Origin: Paraburkholderia caribensis
GTDB lineage: Bacteria > Pseudomonadota > Gammaproteobacteria > Burkholderiales > Burkholderiaceae
DNA: 64,000 nucleotides
Assembly (NCBI RefSeq): GCF_002902945.1
Contig: NZ_CP026101.1
Coordinates: 1,798,001-1,862,000 of the forward strand
Direction: 5' to 3'
Shown here: piece after piece, positions 1 through 8,095 of the stretch
How the letters are laid out: every line of letters starts with the position of its first letter
How positions within the stretch are numbered: position 1 is the stretch's first letter
The notes under the pieces: model-generated
Seen by the model: the letters and a program-made list of their open reading frames with translations, nothing else
What the model was told of the DNA's origin: nothing
The model's database searches: none
Translations under genes and position numbers: made by a program

Positions 1-557
1 GGTTGCCCAGTGTGGTGCGACAGCAACTGGTTCAGGCGTTCCTTCAGGTACAGGATTTCGCGTGCCTGAATTTCGATGTCCGATGCCTGGCCGCGCGCGC
101 CGCCCAGCGGCTGGTGAATCATCACGCGAGCGTTCGGCAGCGCAAAACGCTTGCCCTTCGCGCCCGCCGCCAGCAGGAACGCCCCCATGCTGGCCGCGAG
201 GCCCATGCATAGCGTCGAGACATCCGGCTTGATGAACTGCATTGTGTCGTAGATCGCCATCCCCGCCGACACCGAACCGCCCGGGCTGTTGATGTAGAAG
301 CTGATGTCCTTGTCCGGATTTTCGCTTTCCAGGAACAGCAACTGTGCAATCACGAGGTTCGCAGTCTGATCGTTCACTTCGCCGACCAGGAACACCACGC
401 GCTCCTTCAGCAGGCGCGAATAGATGTCATACGAACGTTCACCACGGCCGCTCGTTTCGACGACGATCGGCACGAGGCCGAGCGCTTGCGCTTCGAGATC
501 CCGATCCCGCGACGACTGCGAGGTCAACGTGTCCAGCATTTGAGCGCGAAAGGTCAT
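1..557 (-). CDS. clpP: ATP-dependent Clp protease proteolytic subunit ClpP (3' end outside window)
   Basis: Serine peptidase that forms the double-heptamer proteolytic chamber fed by ClpX or ClpA in the cytoplasm. The visible 185 residues start at an ATG at 557 and read toward the left window edge, where the gene is cut. The nucleophile Ser123 lies in GLAASMGAFLL and the catalytic His148 in MIHQPLGGA; the expected Asp would be just past the edge. The N-terminal ~25 residues vary in the family, while ALGLVPIVVETSGRGERSYD is the conserved processing region. It lies downstream of tig on the same strand, the usual tig-clpP-clpX order, so clpX probably follows off-window. Identification is near certain. 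Confidence 0.97.
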   Translation of the reverse strand, partial: MTFRAQMLDTLTSQSSRDRDLEAQALGLVPIVVETSGRGERSYDIYSRLLKERVVFLVGEVNDQTANLVIAQLLFLESENPDKDISFYINSPGGSVSAGMAIYDTMQFIKPDVSTLCMGLAASMGAFLLAAGAKGKRFALPNARVMIHQPLGGARGQASDIEIQAREILYLKERLNQLLSHHTGQ

Positions 558-600
558 GCAATGGATCCTTGTCAGGAAATGTTCTGATAATGGTTCAGGA

Positions 601-630
601 CAAGTAGGTGCGGCCGCGCGTTTCTTCAAG
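601..630 (-). promoter_or_regulatory. candidate heat-shock-type promoter for clpP
   Basis: On the minus strand CTTGAA (630-625) is followed after 14 nt by CACCTACTT. This loosely resembles the sigma-32 pattern CTTGAA-N13-17-CCCCATNT. clpP is a known heat-shock gene in E. coli; the match here is only partial at the -10. Confidence 0.25.
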
Positions 631-686
631 AGCCAAAGCGGCCGACAAGCGTTCTTTTAGCATAATCGGCTGCGCTCATATGTAAA

Positions 687-727
687 AACGGCGTGCGGGC
701 CGTCGCTCGGACAGCCAGCACGCCGTT
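687..727 (-). terminator. intrinsic terminator after tig
   Basis: Ten-base-pair stem AACGGCGTGC / GCACGCCGTT (687-696 with 718-727) with a run of A on the left flank, which reads as a U-tract on the minus strand. It lies just past the tig stop codon, so clpP probably also has its own promoter. Confidence 0.7.
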
Positions 728-739
728 ACAGCGATGCTA

Positions 740-2086
740 TTACGCTTGCGCCGTTGCGCTTGCCAGCTCTTCGAAGCTCACTTCCTTGTCCGTCACCTTC
801 GCCTTGCTCAGCACGAAATCGACGACGTTGGACTCAACGACATACGCTTCCATCTCGGCAAGGCGCTGCTGGTTCGAATAATACCAGCGGACGACTTCCT
901 TCGGGTCTTCGTAGCTCTTCGCGAATTCGTCGACTTCCGCGCGGATCTGTTCCGGCTTGGCCTGCAGCTCGTTGGCCTTGACCAGCTCGGCCAGCACGAG
1001 GCCCAGCTTGACGCGGCGCTCTGCCTGCTCGGCGAACATTTCTGCGGGGATGGGTGCGTCCTTCGCGTTCGGCACGCCGCGTTGCGTCAGATCCTGACGC
1101 GCCATTTCGACGAGACGTTCCTGATCCTGCTCGATCAGCGCCTTCGGCACGTCGAGTTCGGAGATCTTGAGCAGCGCGTCCATCACCTGGTTCTTCACGA
1201 CAGCCTGCGTGCGGCGCTTCGCTTCGCGCTCGAGGTTGTCACGAATCTCGGCGCGCATCTTCGTCAGGTCGCCGTCTTCGATGCCAAGCGACTTCGCGAA
1301 CTCGCCGTCGATTTCGGGCAGATGCGGCCATTCGATCTTCTTCATCGTGATGGTGAACTGCGCGGTCTTGCCGGCGACTTCCTTGCCGTGATAGTCCTCG
1401 GGGAACGCAAGGTCGAATTCCTTCGACTCGCCGACCTTCAGGCCAAGCGCGGCCTTTTCGAATTCCGGCAGCATGCGGCCTTCACCCAGGACAAACGCGA
1501 AGTCGTCCGCGCTGCCGCCCTGGAACGCTTCACCGTCGATCTTGCCGATGAAGTCGACCGTGACGCGGTCGCCGTCCTTCGCAGCCGTGTCCGCGCCGCC
1601 GTCGCCGTGCTCGCCGGCTTCGCCGCGAGCGTGGTAGTGCACGCGCTGCTTGCGCAGGATGTCCAGCGTGCGGTCGATTTCGGCGTCGCTGATGGTGGTC
1701 TTGGTGCGTTCGATTTCAGCCGTCGCGACGTCGCCCAGCTTCACTTCCGGGTAAACCTCGAAGGTCGCGTCGAATGCGTATGCGCCTTCCGTTGCATCCG
1801 TCTTCGGGCTGAAGCTCGGCTGGCCAGCGACGCGCAGGTTTTCCGCGCGGCTGATGTCGAAGAATTCCTTGCCAACCTTGTCGCTCAGCACTTCGGCTTC
1901 GACCTGACCCGCGTACTGCTGCGTCACCATCTTGAGCGGCACTTTGCCCGGGCGGAAACCCGGCATGCGCACGTTTTTCGCGAGTTGACGGATGCGCGCA
2001 TCCACTTCCTTCTGCACCGTGTCTTTCGGCAAGGAAATCGTCACGCGGCGTTCGAGCTTGCCGAGGTTTTCAACAACGTTAGCCAT
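740..2086 (-). CDS. tig: trigger factor, ribosome-associated chaperone and peptidyl-prolyl isomerase
   Basis: Binds the ribosome near the exit tunnel and shields nascent chains. The 448 residues match the usual family length. The ribosome-binding signature GFRPGKVP is at residues 43-50. An FKBP-type isomerase domain spans roughly 160-250 (DRVTVDFIGKIDG and later VAGKTAQFTITMKKIEW), and the rest is the helical C-terminal chaperone domain. A short His/Asp/Gly-rich insertion (RGEAGEHGDGGADTAAKDGD) precedes the isomerase domain. The start is an ATG at 2086. It sits upstream of clpP on the same strand, a conserved pairing of folding and degradation functions. Confidence 0.97.
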   Translation of the reverse strand: MANVVENLGKLERRVTISLPKDTVQKEVDARIRQLAKNVRMPGFRPGKVPLKMVTQQYAGQVEAEVLSDKVGKEFFDISRAENLRVAGQPSFSPKTDATEGAYAFDATFEVYPEVKLGDVATAEIERTKTTISDAEIDRTLDILRKQRVHYHARGEAGEHGDGGADTAAKDGDRVTVDFIGKIDGEAFQGGSADDFAFVLGEGRMLPEFEKAALGLKVGESKEFDLAFPEDYHGKEVAGKTAQFTITMKKIEWPHLPEIDGEFAKSLGIEDGDLTKMRAEIRDNLEREAKRRTQAVVKNQVMDALLKISELDVPKALIEQDQERLVEMARQDLTQRGVPNAKDAPIPAEMFAEQAERRVKLGLVLAELVKANELQAKPEQIRAEVDEFAKSYEDPKEVVRWYYSNQQRLAEMEAYVVESNVVDFVLSKAKVTDKEVSFEELASATAQA

Positions 2087-2609
2087 GGCTTCAATCGTCC
2101 TAAAATTATTCGAGCGAATCAGTTATCTTGTGTGCGCCGCCTGTCGATGTCCGCTTTGCGTCGTGCGTTCGACACTGCGCGTTGCATTCGCTGTTGCGCG
2201 GGTCGCCGCTACGCTTCGCTCAGTCACGTGTGACATCGATCGCGTGCCTCTCGCCGCGGGCTGTGAGGCCGCCGGCGGCACAGTTTGGGTCAGAGAGCCA
2301 AATATTTTAGCAAACTATTTGCGCGCCTAGCCGGATTCGCTGTTTCGCGATCTTTTGTGGCTTGCGAAGCCCGATTCCGGCCGCCTTTCGGGCGATTCCA
2401 AAGCCGCTCGCAATCCACCACGGTCCGCGCCAGCTGTGAATCAAAGTCAATTCTGCCTATACCTTCCGGTATATTCAGTCGCGCGCCGCATGCTGATAAG
2501 CTTCACCACATCCTGATACGCCGCTGCCGCGCGCATAGGCGTTCCGGGCGCTTCATCGCATCGCGGCGAGCACAGCGATGCCTACTCAAAGCAAATCATC
2601 AGAGACACC
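2087..2609. other. divergent intergenic region between tig and glycerate kinase
   Basis: 523 bp without a convincing gene. It must hold the tig promoter (minus strand) and the glycerate kinase promoter (plus strand). A locally AT-rich stretch near 2295-2320 is the best candidate zone for tig transcription start. A perfect dyad at 2453-2478 is listed separately. Confidence 0.6.
2453..2478. promoter_or_regulatory. palindromic candidate operator upstream of glycerate kinase
   Basis: Symmetric site of the form CTG-N2-TATACC-TTCC-GGTATA-N2-CAG, that is 9 matched base pairs per half around a 4-nt centre. It is about 130 bp upstream of the glycerate kinase start. Its size suits a dimeric regulator, possibly the MarR protein encoded after the kinase; that link is inference. 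Confidence 0.45.
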
Positions 2610-3755
2610 ATGCCGAATACGCCGTCCGCGCCCATTGTCGTCATCGCTCCTGACTCGTTCAAAGGTTCGCTCTCCGCGGAGCAGGTCGCGCAATCCATCG
2701 CGACGGGCATTCTGCGCGCGCGGCCCGACGCGACGATCCGTGTCTGCGCAATGGCCGACGGCGGCGAAGGCACACTCGACGCCATGCTCACCAGCGGTGG
2801 CGAACGGCGCACGCTCACAGTGCAGGGCGCGGCGGGACCTGCGCGTGAAGGCGCAACAGGGCTTCTCGCCGACGGCAGCGCGATCATCGAAACCGCGGAG
2901 GTCGTGGGCATCACGGACCCTGTCGGCATGGGCGTTCCCGTGGAAAAGCGCAGCACGCGCGGCATGGGCGAAGCCATCCGCTCGCTGCTGGACGCGGGTG
3001 TGCGGCGCTTCTTCGTCGCGCTCGGCGGCAGCAGCACGAACGACGGCGGCGCGGGTTTGCTCGTCGGTCTCGGCCTCAAGCTACTCGATGCGCAAGGGCA
3101 TGAACTCGACGCGACGCCCGAGCAGCTTGCTCAACTGGCGCGCGTCGACGCATCGGGACTCGATGCCCGTCTGCAAGAGGCAACGTTCGTCGGCATGTCG
3201 GATGTCGACAACCCGTTGACGGGCGATCACGGCGCAACGGCAGTCTTCGGCCCGCAAAAAGGCGTAAAGCCGGAGCAGGTCGCGGCCATCGACGCCGCCC
3301 TCACCCGCTTCGCCGACCTCGTCGAGCCGGCCATGAATCGCGTCGCGCGCAACCAGCCGGGTGCGGGCGCGGCGGGCGGACTCGGGTTCGCATTGCATAT
3401 GCTGGGCGCCGAATTCGAGCCGGGCGCGGAAGTGGTCGCGCGACAGATCGGACTCGACGCGGCACTCGAAGGCGCCAACTGGCTCATCACGGGCGAAGGC
3501 CGCTCCGACGTGCAAACGCTGCACGGCAAGGCGCCCTTCATCGCCTGCCGGCACGCGCGCGCCGCGGGCGTGCCCGCCACGTTGCTGTCGGGCGCTGTCG
3601 ACCCGTCGGCGCTGCCAAAACTCGCCGAGCATTTCAGCGGATGCTTCTCGCCGGCCCCCGGCCCGATCACGCTAGAAGTCGCGATTCGCGACGCAGCGAC
3701 CTTGCTTGCGAACGAAGCCGAACAGATGACGCGACTCAGGTTTGGCCCGCGTTGA
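2610..3755 (+). CDS. glxK: glycerate kinase (GarK/GlxK type)
   Basis: Phosphorylates D-glycerate, the end product of the glyoxylate/tartronate semialdehyde and sugar-acid routes, feeding it into glycolysis. The 381 residues match the class I glycerate kinase family: APDSFKGSLSAEQVA near residues 13-27, ADGGEGTLDAM at 49-59, GGSSTNDGGAGLL at 139-151, and GEGRSDVQTLHGKAP in the C-terminal half. The ATG at 2610 fits the family start. A MarR-type regulator follows 63 bp later on the same strand, suggesting a small regulated unit, and a perfect dyad lies upstream. Whether the product is 2- or 3-phosphoglycerate cannot be told from sequence alone. Confidence 0.93.
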   Translation: MPNTPSAPIVVIAPDSFKGSLSAEQVAQSIATGILRARPDATIRVCAMADGGEGTLDAMLTSGGERRTLTVQGAAGPAREGATGLLADGSAIIETAEVVGITDPVGMGVPVEKRSTRGMGEAIRSLLDAGVRRFFVALGGSSTNDGGAGLLVGLGLKLLDAQGHELDATPEQLAQLARVDASGLDARLQEATFVGMSDVDNPLTGDHGATAVFGPQKGVKPEQVAAIDAALTRFADLVEPAMNRVARNQPGAGAAGGLGFALHMLGAEFEPGAEVVARQIGLDAALEGANWLITGEGRSDVQTLHGKAPFIACRHARAAGVPATLLSGAVDPSALPKLAEHFSGCFSPAPGPITLEVAIRDAATLLANEAEQMTRLRFGPR

Positions 3756-3818
3756 CCGCGCGAGCGGATGCAGCAACAATCACATCACCGGACTGCATCC
3801 ACTCACAACGGGAAGACC

Positions 3819-4274
3819 ATGAAGGCCTCCGATAAAGCCGGACTCGAACAGTTTCTGACGTATCGTCTGCACGTGCTGAATAAACTTTCCGAGCGGGGCA
3901 TCAGCGAACGGTATATGGCCAAGCTGGACGTGACGCTACCCGAGGCGCGCGTGATTGCATCGGTTGGATCGTTCGGACCATTCTCGATCATGGACCTCGC
4001 GCGCCACGCGAACCTCGACAAAAGTCAGGCGAGCCGCGCAGCCGAAGCGTTGATCAGACAAGGCCTCGTGCAACGCGAAGCGAGCGCGGACGACGGCCGC
4101 GTGGTGCTCGTATCGTTGACCGCGGAAGGCCGTGCGCTCTATCGCAAAGTGATGCCCATCGCACGCAAGTGGAACACTGATCTGTTCGATTGCCTCGACG
4201 ACCGCGAGAAAGTCGCGCTCAGCGAAGCACTCGACAAGGTGATCGAAACCGCGATCGCGCGCAACGCAGCGTAG
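3819..4274 (+). CDS. MarR-family transcriptional regulator
   Basis: 151-residue winged-helix DNA-binding protein. The central region holds the helix-turn-helix (FSIMDLARHANLDKSQASRAAEALIRQGL) and the wing (REASADDGRVVLVSLTAEGRALY). The ATG at 3819 is preferred over an in-frame ATG at 3768 because it has a nearby GGGAAG ribosome site and gives the normal MarR length. It follows the glycerate kinase gene on the same strand. MarR proteins usually repress an adjacent operon and respond to small aromatic or phenolic ligands; the ligand and target here are unknown. Confidence 0.88.
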   Translation: MKASDKAGLEQFLTYRLHVLNKLSERGISERYMAKLDVTLPEARVIASVGSFGPFSIMDLARHANLDKSQASRAAEALIRQGLVQREASADDGRVVLVSLTAEGRALYRKVMPIARKWNTDLFDCLDDREKVALSEALDKVIETAIARNAA

Positions 4275-4409
4275 TCAGGTCAGACGAAGTCCGGGGCGAA
4301 CGTTCATCGGCGCTTGCCTGGCGCCGGTGAACCCGTCGTTGCCGAATTCCTTAAACACTCATTCACAAGTCGGCCCGCCTATGCGTCTCGCAGGGCGGCG
4401 TTCGCCTTT

Positions 4410-4760
4410 CTAGTCGCGATACAACGGATCGTGCATCACGCAATGCGCGTCGGGCATCGCGCGATGAATCGCGGCGTGCATGACAAAGCCCGCCGGGTTC
4501 ACACGATGCGGCGAACCATCGAGCACATTCCCGTCTACATAGACCTTCACCAGATGCGACGCCGTCACTTCGGTGTAGTGCAGGCCGAACGGGTTGATCA
4601 GGAAATGGCTGTGCGTGCCGGGCACGCGCACGGTGATGTGGTTGTAGATCAGCTTGGTCCAGCCGGGCATCGCGAACACGCGGTACGTGCCTGCAAGTGT
4701 CACGCGCAGCATGCATTGCGCGTCGATGTCTGAGGGTGGTCGAACATCGGTTGGTGCCAT
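4410..4760 (-). pseudogene. truncated class II aldolase/adducin-family protein
   Basis: The reading frame from an ATG at 4760 resembles the N-terminal half of class II aldolase/adducin-like proteins: LAGTYRVFAMPGWTKLIYNHITVRVPG, then the substrate and metal region HFLINPFGLHYTEVTASHLVKVY, then MHAAIHRAMPDAHCVMH. In intact members the last part continues into a metal-binding HTH motif and about 120 more residues. Here the frame diverges after CVMH and stops at 4410, leaving ~116 residues. I could not find the missing half in 4275-4409 on this strand, so it looks like a 3' deletion rather than a simple frameshift. The zinc site is incomplete, so activity is unlikely. Confidence 0.7.
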
Positions 4761-4970
4761 TTGCACGCCCCTCTTCTTACGCGTTGACGAGCTAAATGAT
4801 CGCTGATCGCAGAACAGGAGAATCTGGTTGTGCGTGCAACCAGAGGGTCGATGTCGTGCGTCGCGATAGGCAGCGTACAAGACATAGAGAACGACTGAGT
4901 CCAAGCGGATCGTAAACCGGACTTGCTACGATCGCGCTTCGCTCTATCTCTCTGATTTTAAGGATCGAAA

Positions 4971-5105
4971 ATGAAGAAGGTTGTTCTGGCACTGGTCGCT
5001 GCGGCCGCAGGTTTTGTGAGCATGTCCTCGGCATTCGCATACGACCACCATCACGAGTGCCATAAGGTGAAGGTGCATCATCACTGGGAAAAGCGCTGCC
5101 ACTAA
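4971..5105 (+). CDS. small His-rich exported protein
   Basis: 44-residue protein. An N-terminal signal peptide (MKKVVLALVAAAAGFVSMSS-AFA) is followed by a mature part of about 20 residues dominated by His, Lys and two Cys (DHHHECHKVKVHHHWEKRCH). An AAGGA ribosome site lies 6 nt before the ATG, and a clear terminator follows 34 nt after the stop, so this looks like a complete single-gene unit. Similar tiny His-rich periplasmic proteins are common in Burkholderia genomes but have no assigned role. The His and Cys content suggests metal binding in the periplasm; that is inference. Confidence 0.75.
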   Translation: MKKVVLALVAAAAGFVSMSSAFAYDHHHECHKVKVHHHWEKRCH

Positions 5106-5138
5106 GAGTAGCCGCGAATCTTCGATGTGATGAGCCAG

Positions 5139-5162
5139 CCCCGCCTTCGTGCGGGGTTTTTT
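5139..5162 (+). terminator. intrinsic terminator of the His-rich small gene
   Basis: Stem CCCCGC (5139-5144) / GCGGGG (5151-5156) with a six-base loop, followed by six T. Confidence 0.85.
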
Positions 5163-5220
5163 GTGCGGGTCGATTGATTGGCCGCGAGTCTGCGCGATCG
5201 TCGCGTCGGGATGCAAAAAC

Positions 5221-5253
5221 AAAAAACCCCGCGCGTCGAAAACAGGCGGGGTT
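5221..5253 (-). terminator. intrinsic terminator after tRNA-Leu
   Basis: Stem AACCCCGC (5225-5232) / GCGGGGTT (5246-5253). The left flank is A-rich, giving a U-tract on the minus strand. It is 24 nt past the tRNA 3' end. Confidence 0.8.
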
Positions 5254-5277
5254 CTGTGTCAATCAATGAGAAAAAAG

Positions 5278-5364
5278 TGGTGCGAGGAAGGGGACTCGAA
5301 CCCCTACACCCTTGCGGGCGTCAGGACCTAAACCTGGTGCGTCTACCAATTTCGCCATCCTCGC
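5278..5364 (-). tRNA. tRNA-Leu (anticodon UAG)
   Basis: Reading the minus strand, the acceptor stem GCGAGGA pairs with TCCTCGC. The D-loop segment is AAATTGGTAGACGC. The anticodon stem-loop CCAGG-TTTAGGT-CCTGA gives anticodon TAG, with one C-A mismatch at the base of the stem (27-43). A long variable arm (class II tRNA) is present, and the T-arm contains GGTTCGAGTCC. The CCA end is encoded at 5278-5280. Length including CCA is 87 nt. Confidence 0.95.
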
Positions 5365-5656
5365 AGCCGGGCGATGCGTGAGGTGCAGCACCCGATGTCT
5401 CACTGGCGATGGACGTCGCGATGTCATCGCCATGTCGTTCGCGTGGACAAATCCGAACCTGTGGGCTCAGACCCGCCATCTCCACGAACGAACGCGCCTG
5501 AAAAACACGTCCGATCGCGACACCGCCAAAAGCGTAAGCGCGAGATTCTAACCGATTGATCTGCGCTTGTCTGCATCTGTCGAATACGGTCGATGCTACA
5601 ATTTTCGGTCCCTCGTGCACAGCCGTGCGCGACTGCCTCCCCACAAGCCAATTCCC

Positions 5657-6490
5657 GTGAATTTCGACGAATACTGCCTGCAGAAAGCAGCGCCTCCCGG
5701 CTCGAGCACCTACTACGCACTGCGCCAGGCGCCCGTCGCCCGGCAGCCTTTGCTGACTGCGCTGTTCGCGCTGCGTCGCGAGTTCGAAGAAACCGTGAAG
5801 GAAACGACCGATCCGACGATCGGACGCACGAAGCTCGCGTGGTGGCAAAAAGAAGCGGCCGCGCTCGCAGCGGGCGAACCGACGCACCCCGTGTCGCAGG
5901 CGCTCGCTGCACATCTGCCCGATGTGCAGGCGGAATATCCCGCGTTGCAGGCGTTGATCGCGGGCTTCGAAATGGACCTCGATCAGGCGCGCTATCTCGA
6001 CTATCCGAACCTGCGCCGCTATATGGCCGGGGTCGGCGGCAACTTCGCGTGCGTCGTTGCGCGCGCGACGGCGCGCGATCCGTCGCAGGCTCAAGTCTGG
6101 GCCGCACCGCTCGGCGAGGCCTTGATGCTCGCGCAGATCGTCGTCGAACTCGGTAACGACGCGCGGCATGGCCGTATCTATATTCCCATCGACGAAATGC
6201 AGCGCTATAACGTGACGGCGGCGGATCTGATCAACCGCAAGTACACGGACGCGTTCACCGAATTGATGCGTTTCCAGACAGCGCGTGCCCGCGACTCGAT
6301 CCGCAAGGCGCTCGATGCGCTACCCGTCGGCGAGCGTCACTCGCAGCGCACGCTGCGCGCGTTGGCTGCACTGGCGCTGGCGTTGCTTGACGAGATCGAG
6401 CGCGACGGCTACCGCGTGCTTCATCAACGTATCGCGCTCACGCCGATCCGCAAGCTGTGGGTTGCATGGCGAGCGGCGCGCAAGCACTGA
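5657..6490 (+). CDS. squalene/phytoene synthase-family protein (HpnD-like)
   Basis: 277 residues from a GTG at 5657, giving VNFDEYCLQKAAPPGSSTYYAL, the family's usual beginning. Enzymes of this fold join two prenyl diphosphates using two Asp-rich motifs. Here the first motif, normally DDxxDE after the ALYAFCRE-like segment, reads EFEETVKE. The second, normally DxxxD, reads ELGNDARHGRIYIP. The rest of the fold is well kept (RTKLAWWQKEA, GEALMLAQIV). Known HpnD enzymes make presqualene diphosphate in hopanoid synthesis, but no hpnC or hpnE neighbour is present. An alternative is a non-catalytic homologue like the mitochondrial complex I assembly factor NDUFAF6, which shares this fold and degenerate motifs. 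Confidence 0.75.
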   Translation: MNFDEYCLQKAAPPGSSTYYALRQAPVARQPLLTALFALRREFEETVKETTDPTIGRTKLAWWQKEAAALAAGEPTHPVSQALAAHLPDVQAEYPALQALIAGFEMDLDQARYLDYPNLRRYMAGVGGNFACVVARATARDPSQAQVWAAPLGEALMLAQIVVELGNDARHGRIYIPIDEMQRYNVTAADLINRKYTDAFTELMRFQTARARDSIRKALDALPVGERHSQRTLRALAALALALLDEIERDGYRVLHQRIALTPIRKLWVAWRAARKH

Positions 6491-6493
6491 CGT

Positions 6494-7657
6494 TCAGGCG
6501 CGCAGCAACGGCAGCGGCGGGACGTCGTCCTGAAGGACCGCGTTTGCATCCAGTTTCAGGAACGGGCCGAGTACGGTCGCGTAGATCTGTCTGAAGTCGA
6601 TGTCGACGGGTAGATTGCCGTCCGTATCGAGCCGCGCCAGATCGGCCGCGCGTCCGTACACACCTCCACGCACCTGACCACCCAGCACGAAATGTGCGGC
6701 GCCGCCGCCATGCCCCGTGCCGCGATGAACGTTTTCGCGCGCGGAGCGGCCGAACTCCGAGTACGTCACGACGAGCGTGTCACGCCACCTGCCGCGTCGC
6801 GTCAGTTCCGCGCGAAGGGTCGCGCAGCCTTCGGCGAGTTGCCGGAGCAAAGCCGCGTGCTGCGCCGGCTGATTGCTGTGCGTGTCGAAACCATCGAGCG
6901 TTAGCCGGATCGCGCCGCACATATGCGGCGCAAACCGGTCGACGACCGTGCGCAGCGCGGCATCGATCGAATCCCGAAGCGTCGGCGCGCTCACCCGGAG
7001 TGCTTGCGCGACGCTGGAAACGCGATCGCTCTCGCCTCGATCCGCGTCGAGCCAACCGGCGTGCGGCGCGGCGTCGGGATCATCGACACGCGCCCAGGCG
7101 TCATCCGCCTCGACGCGCGCTGCGCAGCCCGCGAACGGCCCCGGCTCCGCACTGCCGAACGAGGCCGCCGCCACCGCTCGCTGGCTCGCGGGCCATTGCC
7201 CGATTGCACGCGTCAGCCAGCCGTCGTGTCGATACACATCGGCCGATGATGCCGTGTCCCAGATCTCCGTCGAACGGAAATGCGATGCATGATCCTGCGC
7301 GCAACCGACACCCTGCACGACGGCCACTTCTCCATCGCGCCAGAATGGCAGCAGCGCGCGCATCGCGGGATGCAGCGCGACACGCTCGTCCAGCGGCAGC
7401 ACGCGCTCGCGCGGTATCGCGATGTGCTCACGCAACGCGTAGTAAGTGGAATCGGCGAAAGGAATGACGGTGTTCAGACCATCGTTTCCGCCTTTCAGTT
7501 CGATCAGAACAATCAGCTTGCCCGGCGCGCGGCCCGTTGCGCCTGCATCCAGTTGCGTCGATATGCCGCTGCTCGTGTGTGGCGCGGCGAAGACGCGTGG
7601 CATGGATAGCGACGCACTTGCTGCCGCCGCCATCGTCAGAAACTCGCGCCGCTTCAT
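6494..7657 (-). CDS. DUF1501 family Tat-exported protein
   Basis: 387 residues. The N-terminus MKRREFLTMAAAASASL is a twin-arginine signal, with a likely cleavage near VFA-APH, so the protein is probably folded before export to the periplasm. The body matches the DUF1501 family, related to the sulfatase/alkaline-phosphatase superfamily: LIVLIELKGGNDGLNTVIPF, HFRSTEIWDTAS, LDGFDTHSNQ, VTYSEFGRSARENVHRGTGHGGG. DUF1501 genes usually sit next to a DUF1800 gene; none is seen beside this one. It converges with the squalene-synthase-like gene, with 3 bp between their stops. Function is unknown. Confidence 0.85.
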   Translation of the reverse strand: MKRREFLTMAAAASASLSMPRVFAAPHTSSGISTQLDAGATGRAPGKLIVLIELKGGNDGLNTVIPFADSTYYALREHIAIPRERVLPLDERVALHPAMRALLPFWRDGEVAVVQGVGCAQDHASHFRSTEIWDTASSADVYRHDGWLTRAIGQWPASQRAVAAASFGSAEPGPFAGCAARVEADDAWARVDDPDAAPHAGWLDADRGESDRVSSVAQALRVSAPTLRDSIDAALRTVVDRFAPHMCGAIRLTLDGFDTHSNQPAQHAALLRQLAEGCATLRAELTRRGRWRDTLVVTYSEFGRSARENVHRGTGHGGGAAHFVLGGQVRGGVYGRAADLARLDTDGNLPVDIDFRQIYATVLGPFLKLDANAVLQDDVPPLPLLRA

Positions 7658-7759
7658 CGATGCCTCACTGGATGAATGACCTTATTCGACACGAACGGCA
7701 AACACGCGGCCGTCGCGCCGAAGCGTCGCCCGTCGGTGACGGTGCATGAAAATCAGGCG

Positions 7760-8095
7760 TCAGCGCTTGTACAGCTCGCGAACGGCATCTTCGATATGCT
7801 GTCGTAGCAAACGCCGTTCTTCAGGCGTCATGTGCCCGTCGCGCCGACGTTGATCCAGATCGGGCGGCACGGCAGTAGCGCGCATGATCGTGTCGGATGC
7901 GGGACGATCCGCGTCGGGATTGTGCGGCTGGCGGCCCGAGCGGGTATGCGGGCGCGGTGGCGGGCGTGTGTCGGTGTTGCGTTCCGTCGAGGAATCGGCA
8001 TGGGCAGGAACCGGGCTCAACGCGCTCGCGAACACGATCGCAACAGCTACAGCGATCACGCTCAGGCGCATGTTCGGCCAGACCCCTCCCTTCAT
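7760..8095 (-). CDS. small exported protein of unknown function
   Basis: 111 residues from an ATG at 8095, chosen because GAAGGG lies just upstream; an in-frame upstream start at 8119 is less likely. A signal peptide (MRLSVIAVAVAIVFASALSP, cleavage near AHA-DSS) is followed by a Pro/Arg/Asp-rich disordered stretch. A conserved C-terminal motif comes last (RRRDGHMTPEERRLLRQHIEDA). Similar MTPEER-containing exported proteins are widespread in Burkholderia without assigned function. It is divergent from ompR with ~230 bp between. Confidence 0.7.
   Translation of the reverse strand: MKGGVWPNMRLSVIAVAVAIVFASALSPVPAHADSSTERNTDTRPPPRPHTRSGRQPHNPDADRPASDTIMRATAVPPDLDQRRRDGHMTPEERRLLRQHIEDAVRELYKR

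Noticed and set aside
734..2233. 499-codon frame opposite tig
   Set aside because: Shadow of trigger factor caused by codon bias; the minus strand has the GFRPGKVP and FKBP signatures.
5278..5364. tRNA-Leu as an integration hot spot
   Set aside because: No integrase and no direct repeat of the tRNA 3' end were found in the neighbouring kilobases.
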